The position numbers were made by a program, and so were the translations under genes. Source: Pandoraea sp. (GTDB lineage: Bacteria; Pseudomonadota; Gammaproteobacteria; Burkholderiales; Burkholderiaceae). Taken from it: a stretch of DNA of 64,000 bases. The notes under the pieces were generated by a model. That model ran no database searches. It saw only the letters and a list, made by a program, of their open reading frames with translations, and was not told the DNA's origin. Shown here in pieces: positions 56,434 to 64,000 of this stretch. How positions within the stretch are numbered: the first letter of the stretch is position 1; every line of letters begins with the position of its first letter. Where the stretch lies: assembly GCF_004297875.1 (NCBI RefSeq), contig NZ_SCSK01000022.1:1-64000 (forward strand), written 5' to 3'.

Positions 56434-57480
56434 GTGCTGATCGAGCGTATCGAGCATAAATGGATCGAGGCCTTTGCCGCGACCCTGCGCCTGTGCGACG
56501 TCCAGCCGGGCGATGCGGTGGCGATTGTAGCTGAATCGCAATCCCGCCCCGTCAATGTGGAATTGGCCCAGTTGGCGCTGGAGCGGCTCGGCGCGCGGCC
56601 TTATCGCATCGTGATGCCTTCGCCCGCGCTGAGCGCCCCCGTGCCGGTGCGCTCGACCGGGGCAAGCGACGCGTTGCAGGGGCTCGCTCCGGTCATCGCC
56701 GCACTCAAGACGTCGACGCTGGTGGTGGACTGCACCGTCGAGGGATTGCTGCACGCAGCCGAATTACCGGCGATCCTGGCCGGCGGGGCTCGCGTGTTGA
56801 TGATTTCCAACGAACATCCGGAGATTCTCGAACGATGCGCGGCCGACCCTGGCCTCGAGGCCAAGGTGCGCCAGGGCATCAGACGCCTGCGCGCTGCCGG
56901 CCGGATGCATGTGAGCTCGGCCGCCGGCACCGCGCTCGATGTCGCGCTGGGCGGCGCCCGCGTGGGCGGCGTGTGGGGCTGGTGCGCCAAACCCGGCCAG
57001 GTCGCGCACTGGCCGGGCGGCCTGGTGCTGGCATTTCCGGCTGCCGGCAGCGTGAATGGCACCCTGGTGCTGGCGCCTGGCGATATCAATCTGACGTTCA
57101 AGCGCTATTTGCGTGAGCGCGTGGTGTTGACCATACGCGATGACTTTGTGACCGATATCGACGGTCACGGGCTGGACGCCGATCTGATGCGCGAATATTT
57201 CGCCGCATGGGGCGAGCGCGACGCCTATGCGGTGTCGCACGTCGGCTGGGGCATGAATCCGCGAGCGCGCTGGGAGGCGCTGGCCTGCTATGACAAGCGT
57301 GACTGCAATGGCACCGAGCAGCGCGCCTTCGCGGGCAACTTTCTCTATTCGACCGGCGCCAATGAGGTCGCCGGGCGGCACACGCTTGGGCACTTCGATC
57401 TGCCGTTGCGCCATTGCACGATTGCGCTGGATAACGAGGTGATCGTGCGCGACGGCGTGCTGCAGGGAGAGCTTGCATGA
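56434..57480 (+). CDS. NicX-like Fe(II)-dependent ring-cleavage dioxygenase
   Basis: A 348-residue protein often labelled M29 aminopeptidase by homology. It resembles 2,5-dihydroxypyridine 5,6-dioxygenase NicX of Pseudomonas putida in length and in motifs: GDINLTFKRYLRERV near 216, SHVGWGMNPRARW near 268 and GHFDLPLRHC near 319. The NicX iron ligands His, His, Asp map to His269, His320 and Asp322. I chose GTG 56434 with AGGAG upstream. An earlier GTG at 56347 would start just after the operator. The real substrate may differ. It is coupled to the next gene by ATGA. Confidence 0.82.
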   Translation: MLIERIEHKWIEAFAATLRLCDVQPGDAVAIVAESQSRPVNVELAQLALERLGARPYRIVMPSPALSAPVPVRSTGASDALQGLAPVIAALKTSTLVVDCTVEGLLHAAELPAILAGGARVLMISNEHPEILERCAADPGLEAKVRQGIRRLRAAGRMHVSSAAGTALDVALGGARVGGVWGWCAKPGQVAHWPGGLVLAFPAAGSVNGTLVLAPGDINLTFKRYLRERVVLTIRDDFVTDIDGHGLDADLMREYFAAWGERDAYAVSHVGWGMNPRARWEALACYDKRDCNGTEQRAFAGNFLYSTGANEVAGRHTLGHFDLPLRHCTIALDNEVIVRDGVLQGELA

Positions 57481-58322
57481 GTTCCGGCCTGCTCCAACCC
57501 CGGATGATGTTCGATGTGACCGGTCACGGCGACACCGCAATTTTTCTGTTGCACGGCATCGGCGGCAATCGTCACACCTGGCCGGCGCTGATCGATGCGC
57601 TCAGTCAAGCCGGGTATTGCGCGGTGGCCTGCGACTTGCCCGGTTACGGCGCCAGCGCGGCAGTCGCGCCATATACGCTCGAGCAAGTCGCACTCAGCTG
57701 CCTGCAATGCATGGATACCGTCGGCGCGCGCCGCGCCGTGCTGCTCGGCCACAGCATGGGCGGCATGGTCGCGCAGACTGTCGCGGCCCTGGCGCCGGAC
57801 AGCATCGATGGCTTGGTCCTGTACGCGACCTCGGCCGCGTTCGGCCGGCCCGATGGCAACTGGCAGCGCGATTTCGTGCGGCAGCGCACCGCTCCCCTCG
57901 ATGCAGGCCGCAGCATGAGCGAGCTCGCCCAGGATCTGGTGGCGCGCATGGTCGGCCCCGACGCATCGGCTCAGTCCATCACCGCCGCGGTTGCCGCGAT
58001 GGGCGCCGTGCCTCCCGAGACCTACCGCGCCGCACTCGGAGCGCTGGTCGCATTCGATCGCCGCGCCGACTTGCCGAACATTGCCGTGCCGACCCTCGCG
58101 CTGGCCGCCGAAAACGACGGCAACGCGCCACCGGCGGTGCTGCAGAAAATGGCGCAACGCATCCCTGGCGCCGAATATGTCTGTCTGCCGCGGGCTGGTC
58201 ATTTGGCACACCTCGAGACGCCGGCTGCATTCAACGCGGCGGCGCTCGCTTTTCTGTCCCGGCACTTTCCGGCGGCCCCGGCGACATCGCCGATGCCGCC
58301 GCGTCCATCCCGTTTTTTGTAG
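57477..58322 (+). CDS. Alpha/beta hydrolase, NicD-like
   Basis: A 281-residue hydrolase with oxyanion HGIGGNRHTW near residue 26, nucleophile Ser93 in GHSMGG, acid Asp214 (AAENDGN) and His242 (RAGHLAHLE). In nicotinate breakdown the NicX product N-formylmaleamate is deformylated by NicD, an alpha/beta hydrolase of this size, so the coupling to a NicX-like gene suggests a similar next step. Alternatives are esterase or C-C hydrolase. Confidence 0.85.
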   Translation: MSSGLLQPRMMFDVTGHGDTAIFLLHGIGGNRHTWPALIDALSQAGYCAVACDLPGYGASAAVAPYTLEQVALSCLQCMDTVGARRAVLLGHSMGGMVAQTVAALAPDSIDGLVLYATSAAFGRPDGNWQRDFVRQRTAPLDAGRSMSELAQDLVARMVGPDASAQSITAAVAAMGAVPPETYRAALGALVAFDRRADLPNIAVPTLALAAENDGNAPPAVLQKMAQRIPGAEYVCLPRAGHLAHLETPAAFNAAALAFLSRHFPAAPATSPMPPRPSRFL

Positions 58323-58331
58323 GAGGCTGTC

Positions 58332-59585
58332 TTGCCATCTCCGTCACGCTCGATCGTCGGCGAGCATTTTCCCTTGACCGATGACCAACAGAATCTGCTT
58401 TCGCTGGCCGAGCAGGTTGGCCGCGAGTCGCTGGCTCCGCGCGCTGCCCGCTGGGACCGCGAGGCGTCGTTTCCGTTCGAGAACTACCACGACATGCGCC
58501 GCGCCGGCTTGCTGGGGCTGTGCATTCCGAAGGCGCATGGCGGCCTGGGCGCGGACTATGCGACCTATATGATGGTGTCGGCCGAACTCGGGCGTCATTG
58601 CGGCGCCACCGCGCTGACCTTCAACATGCACAGCTGCTCGATGATGTGGACCGGCATTCTGGCGGATGATCTGGATATGTCGGACGCGCAGCGGGCCGAG
58701 CACCTGCGCTACCGGGAACACCATTTCGAGCGGGTGGTGCGCGACGGCGCGATCTATGCCCAGCCGTTCTCCGAAGGCAGCGCCGCGGCTGCCGGCAAGG
58801 CGCCGTTCGGCACCACTGCGACCAAGGTGGCGGGCGGCTGGCGCATCAACGGCCGCAAGATCTTTGCATCTTTATCTGGCGCGGCCAATTACTATGGCGT
58901 GCTGTGTACTGAGGAAAGCGCCGCGCCGAGCATGCGCGATACGCTGTATATTGCGGTGCCGGGCGATGCCCCTGGTTTGACCGTGACGGGCGAATGGGAT
59001 CCGCTGGGCATGCGGGGCACCGTCTCGCGCACGCTTATCTTCAAGGACGTGTTCGTGGCCGACGAGTTGCAGTTGATGCCGCGCGGCGTCTATTACCAGG
59101 CCGCCGGCCGCTGGCCGCACATGTTCATGACGCTGGCGCCCACCTATATGGGCATCGCGCAGGCCGCCTATGATTTCACCGTGCAGTACTTGCGCGGCGA
59201 GGCGCCCGGCATGGGTGCGCCGGTCAAGCGGCGCATGTATCCGACCAAACAGATTGCCGTGGCGCAGATGCATATCATGCTCGAACAGACGCGGGCGCTG
59301 TTTCTGCGGGCGATTCAGGATGCGCGCATCGATCCTGGCAAAGAGGCGCGCTTGCGGGCCTATGCGGCGCAATACACCATCATGGAAAACGCCAATGCAT
59401 TGTGCCAATTGGCCATTCGCACGTGCGGCGGCCAATCGATGCTCAAGACACTGCCGCTCGAGCGGCTCTACCGCGACTCGCGCTGCGGCGCCCTGATGTT
59501 GCCCTGGACGGCCGAACTCTGTCTCGACAGAATTGGCCGCGAGACGCTGTACGAGGCCGGCGAGAGCGACGACAGTCCGGCCTGA
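58332..59585 (+). CDS. Acyl-CoA dehydrogenase-fold flavoprotein lacking the catalytic Glu
   Basis: A 417-residue protein with the full acyl-CoA dehydrogenase architecture (GRKIFASLSGAANYYG near 174, WDPLGMRGTVS near 222). At the usual catalytic position (QIYEGT in relatives) it reads LMLPWT (388-393). The alternative Glu site of isovaleryl/long-chain enzymes (near 262-268) also has no Glu. This is the pattern of flavin monooxygenases with this fold (DszC type), which use free reduced flavin. A flavin reductase is encoded nearby. The start is TTG after AGGAGG. Confidence 0.82.
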   Translation: MPSPSRSIVGEHFPLTDDQQNLLSLAEQVGRESLAPRAARWDREASFPFENYHDMRRAGLLGLCIPKAHGGLGADYATYMMVSAELGRHCGATALTFNMHSCSMMWTGILADDLDMSDAQRAEHLRYREHHFERVVRDGAIYAQPFSEGSAAAAGKAPFGTTATKVAGGWRINGRKIFASLSGAANYYGVLCTEESAAPSMRDTLYIAVPGDAPGLTVTGEWDPLGMRGTVSRTLIFKDVFVADELQLMPRGVYYQAAGRWPHMFMTLAPTYMGIAQAAYDFTVQYLRGEAPGMGAPVKRRMYPTKQIAVAQMHIMLEQTRALFLRAIQDARIDPGKEARLRAYAAQYTIMENANALCQLAIRTCGGQSMLKTLPLERLYRDSRCGALMLPWTAELCLDRIGRETLYEAGESDDSPA

Positions 59586-59624
59586 GCCGGCCGAGCGATC
59601 ATCCCACCGGCACAAAGGATCCTG

Positions 59625-61136
59625 ATGAACAGTCTGGCCGATTTGATTGAACAACATGCGCAGCGCACGCCGCAGCAAATCGCCGTGCGCTGCGTGTCGG
59701 CGCGCGACGGCCAGGCCGCGGCGGTCTTCGACTACGCGACGCTGTGGCGTCGCATCGAGCGTATCAGCGGTCACTTGTGCGAGACCTGGCGGATCGCGCC
59801 CGGCGATCGGGTGGCGTGCCTCGGATTCAATCACGAGTTGCAGATTTCTCTGCTGTTTGCCTGCATGCGAGTCGGTGCGATGCTCGCGCCGCTCAATATC
59901 CGGCTGGCCTTGCCCGAGCTGGCCGCGATCGTGCAACAGGCCGGCGTGCGCGTGCTGTGGTTCGACGAGGCGCATCGAACCCAGGCCGAGGCGCTGCAGG
60001 AGCGCCTGGCGGGCCAGCATGCGCTGGAGATCGGGTCGATTCGCGACCTGGTGACTCACCCGTCGCCAAAGGGGCTGACGTACGTGCCGGCCGACCCGCA
60101 TACGCCGGCATTGCTGGCATACACATCGGGGACGACCGGCGAGCCCAAGGGGGCCATGCATACGCAAGCCGCGCTGCTGGCCAACGCCCAGGCGAGCTGG
60201 TGGGCGCATGATATGACCGCAGCCGATCACGTGCTGTCAGTGCTGCCGCTGTTTCATGTCGGCGGCCTGTGCATCCAGACCTTGCCGGCGCTGCTATGCG
60301 GCGCCAGCGTCACGCTGCACGCGCGCTTCGATGCGGCCGGCTGGCTCGATGCGGTGCGCACCGACCGTCCCACGCTGTCGCTGATGGTGCCGGCCACGCT
60401 GCGCGCGGTGCTCGGTCATGCCGGCTGGGCCGACGCCGACCTTTCGTCGTTGCGCGGCGTGATGGCGGGCTCGTCGGTCGTGCCGCGCGCTTACATCGAT
60501 GCCTTTCACGAGCGCGGTGTCCCGCTTGGGCAGGTCTATGGCGCCACCGAGACCGGGCCGGTGTCGATCGTGCTCAAAATCGCGCGGGCCATGCGCAAAC
60601 CCGGCAGCACCGGTGTGCCGTGTCCCGGCGTCGAAATCCGCTTGGTGCGGCATGGCAAGGATGTCGCGCCCGGGGAGGTGGGGGAGATCTGGGTACGCGG
60701 CGCGAACCTGATGCAAGGCTATTGGGGCGCGTCCGACCATCCGGCGTTCGTCGATGGATGGTTTCACTCCGGCGATTTGGCGCGCTGTGACGCCGAGGGC
60801 GATTACGAGGTCGTCGGCCGCAGCAAGGAGATGATCATCTCTGGCGGCGAGAATATCTATCCGGCCGAGATCGAAAACTGGCTGGTGGGATTGCCCGGCG
60901 TGGCCGAGTGCGCGGTGATCGGAGTGCCCGACGAACGCTCGGGCGAAGTGCCGGTCGCGGTGCTCAGCCTGCACCAGGCTGGATCGCTCGATGCCGACGC
61001 CGTACTGGCGTTTCTCGGCGAGCGCATCGCTCGCTATAAGCTGCCGCGCCGTATCGTGTTCCTGCCGACGCTGCCCAAGAGCGCGCTGGGCAAGGTGCAA
61101 AAGGCCGCGCTGCGCGACGAGCTCGCCAGGCACTGA
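59625..61136 (+). CDS. Acyl-CoA synthetase/AMP-dependent CoA ligase
   Basis: A 503-residue adenylate-forming enzyme that links a carboxylic acid to CoA using ATP. Motifs are YTSGTTGEPKGA (residues 166-177), YGATETGP near 306, FHSGDLARCDAEGDYEVVGRSKEMIISGGENIYPAEIE near 386 and the catalytic Lys in PKSALGKVQK near 491. The chain is of the short/medium type used for aromatic or fatty acids, with unknown substrate. It is the last gene of the NicX-like operon, 39 bases after the dehydrogenase-fold gene. Confidence 0.92.
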   Translation: MNSLADLIEQHAQRTPQQIAVRCVSARDGQAAAVFDYATLWRRIERISGHLCETWRIAPGDRVACLGFNHELQISLLFACMRVGAMLAPLNIRLALPELAAIVQQAGVRVLWFDEAHRTQAEALQERLAGQHALEIGSIRDLVTHPSPKGLTYVPADPHTPALLAYTSGTTGEPKGAMHTQAALLANAQASWWAHDMTAADHVLSVLPLFHVGGLCIQTLPALLCGASVTLHARFDAAGWLDAVRTDRPTLSLMVPATLRAVLGHAGWADADLSSLRGVMAGSSVVPRAYIDAFHERGVPLGQVYGATETGPVSIVLKIARAMRKPGSTGVPCPGVEIRLVRHGKDVAPGEVGEIWVRGANLMQGYWGASDHPAFVDGWFHSGDLARCDAEGDYEVVGRSKEMIISGGENIYPAEIENWLVGLPGVAECAVIGVPDERSGEVPVAVLSLHQAGSLDADAVLAFLGERIARYKLPRRIVFLPTLPKSALGKVQKAALRDELARH

Positions 61137-61137
61137 C

Positions 61138-61168
61138 GCGCCGACAGGCCGCAGTGGCCTGTCGGCGC
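61138..61168. terminator. Long hairpin after the CoA ligase
   Basis: GCGCCGACAGGCC and GGCCTGTCGGCGC form a 13-bp perfect stem around GCAGT directly after the stop codon. No T tract follows, so it may stabilise or partly end the transcript. Confidence 0.5.
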
Positions 61169-61237
61169 ATGGGCCGCTGCCAGGAATCGCCGCTTGCGCG
61201 ACAATAGGCGATTCGTGTCAACGGAAGTGAGGGCATC

Positions 61238-61783
61238 ATGACGGGTTCTGTCGAAACGGCGACATTGGGCAACGGTTGCTTTTGGTGTACCGAGGCGGTA
61301 TTCCAGCAGGTCGAAGGGGTGCAGCGGGTGGTCTCGGGGTATGCCGGCGGGCATGTGCGGCAGCCGACGTATCACCAGGTGTGTGACGGCGATACGGATC
61401 ACGCCGAAGTCGTGCAGGTGACGTTCGATCCGCAGGTGATCAGTTACCGCGAGATCCTGGAAATTTTCTTCGCCACGCATGATCCGACCACGTTGAACCG
61501 GCAGGGCAACGACGTGGGCACCCAATACCGCTCGGTGATTTTCTATCACTCGCCGGCACAGCGCGAAGTCGCGGAGCAGGTGATTGCGGAACTCACGCGA
61601 GAGCAGTTATACCCCGGTCCAATCGTCACGCAGGTGGCGCCGGCGGCCGAGTTCTGGCCTGCCGAGGGCTATCACCAGAATTACTATCGCGAAAATCCGC
61701 AACAGGGCTATTGCGCCGTGGTGATTTCACCGAAGTTGGCGAAATTCCGCGCCAAATTCGCCTCGCGCCTCAAGACGTCGTAG
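61238..61783 (+). CDS. msrA: Peptide methionine (S)-S-oxide reductase MsrA
   Basis: A 181-residue repair enzyme that reduces methionine-S-sulfoxide. GCFWC at residues 13-17 carries the catalytic Cys14. SGYAGGHVRQPTYHQVCDGDTDHAEVVQV near 33 and GTQYRSVIFYHS near 94 are standard. The resolving cysteine is Cys17 or one near the C-terminus (GYCAVV). It overlaps the convergent DUF72 gene by 14 bases. Confidence 0.96.
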   Translation: MTGSVETATLGNGCFWCTEAVFQQVEGVQRVVSGYAGGHVRQPTYHQVCDGDTDHAEVVQVTFDPQVISYREILEIFFATHDPTTLNRQGNDVGTQYRSVIFYHSPAQREVAEQVIAELTREQLYPGPIVTQVAPAAEFWPAEGYHQNYYRENPQQGYCAVVISPKLAKFRAKFASRLKTS

Positions 61784-62879
61784 CCGTATCGGCGATGGCC
61801 TCTGCCAGTTTCAGGCAGCTCAGCGGCGACGACCCCTCGGCCTTGTTGTTCACCACCAGGTAGACCGGCTGGCCGGCGCGCGCGTAGTGTGCCGCGAGCG
61901 TTGCCAGCACGCGGCGCGTATCGGGGTCGGGATCGATCAGCTTGTCGAACGGCGCGTATTTGGCTTTGGCCTGTTCGTAGCGATATGCACTGTTCAGGCT
62001 CCAGCGAACCACCAGCGGCCCGCCCGCCTGCTCGTCGAGCAGCGCCAGCGCGGCGGCCTGGCGGGCGACGCTTGGCATGCGTGCGTGCAGTCCGAGACAG
62101 TAGCGCACGCCCGCCTGGCGCAACGTCTTGATGAATCTCGGCGTGAGCAGCGTCGCATCGCGAATCTCCACCGCATAGCACGGCCCCGCACCCGGCGATG
62201 AGCGCGGCAGCGGCGGCAGGGCGGCGAGAAACTCGCCGAGCCGCTCGACGAAGCCGTGTGCCGAGCCCAGCCACTCGGGCGGCAACGGCGAGAACTGGAA
62301 CACCAGCACCCCCGCCTTGTTGCCGAGTCCCAACAGGCAAGGCGTGACGAATTTGTCGGCAGCCAGCGCGGCATCGAGAAAGCACGGGTTGGCGCTCACG
62401 CCCTGGCCCTTGTCGTTGCGCACGGTGGCGTCGCACACCAGGCTCGGCGCCTTGACGACGAAGCGGAAATGCGCCGGCACCTGGCTGGCATAGCGCTGGT
62501 AGTCGGTCAGGGTAAGTGGCGCGTAAAACGATCGGTCAATGCCGACGCAACGCAGCAGGGGGTGGCTGGCGTAGGCGCCAAGGCCCTGTCGCGCGAGCCT
62601 GGTTTCCGGGTAATCGTCATCCCATACGATGCCTCGCCAGCCGGGAAATGACCAGGACGAGGTGCCGAGATGCAAGCCTGCCGGCAAGGTCCCAGCAAGT
62701 GTTTGGAGCGCAGTGTCGGCAGGCGCGGGCAAAACATCGCCACGCCGGCGCGGCGGGGTTCCCGGGGCGCTCGCGCCGACAGCAGCGGCGATCACCTCCG
62801 ACCTGGCATCCGTCGCATCAGTCGCCCCGGTCGGCGCGGGGGTGGCATGCGCCGCTCCGAACAGGTCGAACTGACTCAC
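61770..62879 (-). CDS. DUF72/YecE-family protein
   Basis: A 369-residue protein with the TIM-barrel-like DUF72 domain from about residue 68 (LHLGTSSWSFPGWRGIVW), with YASHPLLRCVGIDRSFYAP near 105 and VVNNKAEGSSPLSCLKLAEAI at the end. The first 60 residues are a low-complexity Ala/Pro/Thr extension. The function of the family is unknown, although a metal-site or nuclease-like role has been suggested. It lies 18 bases after the cfa-like gene on the same strand. Confidence 0.9.
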   Translation of the reverse strand: MSQFDLFGAAHATPAPTGATDATDARSEVIAAAVGASAPGTPPRRRGDVLPAPADTALQTLAGTLPAGLHLGTSSWSFPGWRGIVWDDDYPETRLARQGLGAYASHPLLRCVGIDRSFYAPLTLTDYQRYASQVPAHFRFVVKAPSLVCDATVRNDKGQGVSANPCFLDAALAADKFVTPCLLGLGNKAGVLVFQFSPLPPEWLGSAHGFVERLGEFLAALPPLPRSSPGAGPCYAVEIRDATLLTPRFIKTLRQAGVRYCLGLHARMPSVARQAAALALLDEQAGGPLVVRWSLNSAYRYEQAKAKYAPFDKLIDPDPDTRRVLATLAAHYARAGQPVYLVVNNKAEGSSPLSCLKLAEAIADTATTS

Positions 62880-62897
62880 GTTAGGGCGCGCGCCGCC

Positions 62898-64000
62898 TTA
62901 TGCGCCATAAATATAGCGACGCGACCAGGGCAGCCGGCTGGCCGGTTGACCAGCCTTGCGGCAAATGACCTGGAAGATCGACGTATGATCGTGCTCGAAT
63001 GCATAGGCACAGCCGGCCAGATAGACCCGCCAGATTCGATAGCGCTCCTCGCCGACCAACGCCTTGATCTTGTCGGTATGTGCTTCGAAGCGCTCGGCCC
63101 ACAGCGTTAGCGTACGGGCGTAATGGCGTCGCAGGCTTTCGGCGTCGAAAGGCTCGAGCCCGCCGCGCTGCATGGTCTCGAGCACCATACTGATGTGCGC
63201 CAGTTCGCCATCGGGGAAGACGTATTTGTCAATGAACTCGCCGCCGCCCAGCGCCGTCTCGCCGCTGTCCGGGTCAGTCGACGTAATGCCGTGATTCATG
63301 GCGACGCCGTCGTCCTTGAGCAAGGCATTCATCTTGCTGAAATAAGTCACCAGGTTCTTGCGTCCGACATGCTCGAACATGCCGACGCTGGTGATGCGAT
63401 CGAACTTGCCGTCGAGATCGCGGTAGTCCTGCAGGCGAATTTCTATGAGGTCTTGCAGGCCGGCTGCCTTGATCCGTTCGGTTGCCAGATCGAACTGGTT
63501 TTGCGAGAGCGTGACGCCCAGGCACCTGGCACCGAATTTTTGCGCCGCGCGGATCACCAGCGCGCCCCAGCCGCAGCCGATATCGAGCAGTTGCTGGCCG
63601 GGCTGCAGCTGGATCTTGGTGAGGATATGATCGATTTTCTTCAACTGCGCGGTATCGATGTCTTCGTCGCCGTTTTCGAAATAACCGCACGAGTAGACCA
63701 TGTTCTTGTCCAGCCAGAGCTGGTAGAACTCATTCGATACGTCGTAATGGAATTGAATGGCTCGCTTGTCGGTCTGCTTGCTGTGCGTGAAGTGTCGGGT
63801 GATCCGGCCGAACTTGCCGGTCGGGCTCAAGGTGCCGCCAGCCAGGGCATAGCCCATGTCGATCACGTCGGTGAGCCGGCCTTCGATGTCGATCTCGCCC
63901 TTTACGTAGGCCTCGCCCAGATTGTCGAGACTCGGCGTGAGCAGGCGCGTTACTGCACCGGGTCCGGCCACGCGCAGCGTGACCTGAGGCGCTTCAAAGT
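62898..64000 (-). CDS. cfa: Cyclopropane fatty acid synthase, 5' end beyond window
   Basis: The SAM-dependent enzyme adds a methylene bridge to unsaturated phospholipid chains. The visible 367 residues include FHYDVSNEFYQLWLDKNMVYSCGYF, the SAM-binding DIGCGWGALVIRAA and CLGVTLSQNQ, and a C-terminal FEHDHTSIFQVICRK. The frame is still open at the last base of the window (residues before a GTG at 63971 continue without stop), so the true start lies outside and roughly 30 or more residues are missing. Confidence 0.93.
   Translation of the reverse strand, partial: FEAPQVTLRVAGPGAVTRLLTPSLDNLGEAYVKGEIDIEGRLTDVIDMGYALAGGTLSPTGKFGRITRHFTHSKQTDKRAIQFHYDVSNEFYQLWLDKNMVYSCGYFENGDEDIDTAQLKKIDHILTKIQLQPGQQLLDIGCGWGALVIRAAQKFGARCLGVTLSQNQFDLATERIKAAGLQDLIEIRLQDYRDLDGKFDRITSVGMFEHVGRKNLVTYFSKMNALLKDDGVAMNHGITSTDPDSGETALGGGEFIDKYVFPDGELAHISMVLETMQRGGLEPFDAESLRRHYARTLTLWAERFEAHTDKIKALVGEERYRIWRVYLAGCAYAFEHDHTSIFQVICRKAGQPASRLPWSRRYIYGA

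Noticed and set aside
56434..57480. Leucyl aminopeptidase of family M29
   Set aside because: The sequence carries the His-His-Asp iron ligand pattern and length of NicX-type dioxygenases, and the neighbours are catabolic.

Overview
The window is GC-rich chromosomal DNA of a beta-proteobacterium. Gene content and order (groES-groEL behind a CIRCE operator, pgk-pyk-fba-purC-purE-purK-sua5, a TetR-controlled RND pump, kynB-kynU-kynA with a divergent Lrp-type regulator) point to the Burkholderiaceae (Burkholderia/Pandoraea group). I cannot name a species from sequence alone. Nearly all of it is ordinary core or semi-core chromosome with tightly packed genes. The only clear mobile DNA is the first 2 kb.

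Layout. 1-2060: a group II intron entering from outside the window, with its reverse transcriptase and a recognisable domain V, then a gene-free stretch with repeats that look like an insertion-sequence end. 2033-4226: heat-shock operon groES-groEL with a sigma70-like promoter, a perfect CIRCE operator and a terminator. 4261-9145 (minus): moaC, then an apparent operon ilvE, CHCC zinc-finger protein, waaF, SnoaL-like protein, YheT hydrolase and an unknown protein. 9431-10515: azlC-azlD amino-acid exporter, divergent from ilvE. 10613-18310: glycolysis (pgk, pyk, fba), purine synthesis (purC, purE, purK) and a Sua5 tRNA-modification enzyme. 18299-22328 (minus): amidase, sterol-desaturase-like protein, PBP4 (dacB). 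22428-26587: OmpR-type two-component system, a DegP-like protease preceded by a PmrA-type box, and a small secreted protein.

26688-34757: a molybdenum hydroxylase locus, xdhC divergent from coxS-coxL-coxM-coxD-coxE-coxG, ending in a ModE-like regulator. The CoxL active-site motif (AYRGAGR) and the S-L-M order mark it as form II, so carbon monoxide is probably not the physiological substrate. 34765-41616: TetR repressor and a divergent three-gene RND efflux operon with a palindromic operator between them. 41712: acyl-CoA-binding protein. 42144-45330: minor pilin/pseudopilin cluster (pilV, pilW, pilX, pilE, fimT-like) without pilY1. 45347-47560: ferric-reductase-like flavohaem protein divergent from a cytochrome b561. 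47613-48813: YqjD/YqjE-type membrane stress genes. 49008: 1-Cys peroxiredoxin. 49730-51868: glutaryl-CoA dehydrogenase divergent from an IclR regulator.

51872-55318: tryptophan to anthranilate genes (kynA, kynU, kynB) with regulator kynR. 55326-61136: the most interesting part. A MarR regulator and flavin reductase face an operon of four genes: a NicX-like ring-cleavage dioxygenase with its iron ligands, a NicD-like hydrolase, an acyl-CoA-dehydrogenase-fold protein lacking the catalytic glutamate, and a CoA ligase. Together they look like an uncharacterised catabolic route for an aromatic or N-heteroaromatic compound, in which the dehydrogenase-like protein may be a flavin-dependent monooxygenase fed by the flavin reductase. 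61238-64000: msrA, a DUF72 protein and a truncated cyclopropane fatty acid synthase. I saw no tRNA, rRNA or CRISPR array.
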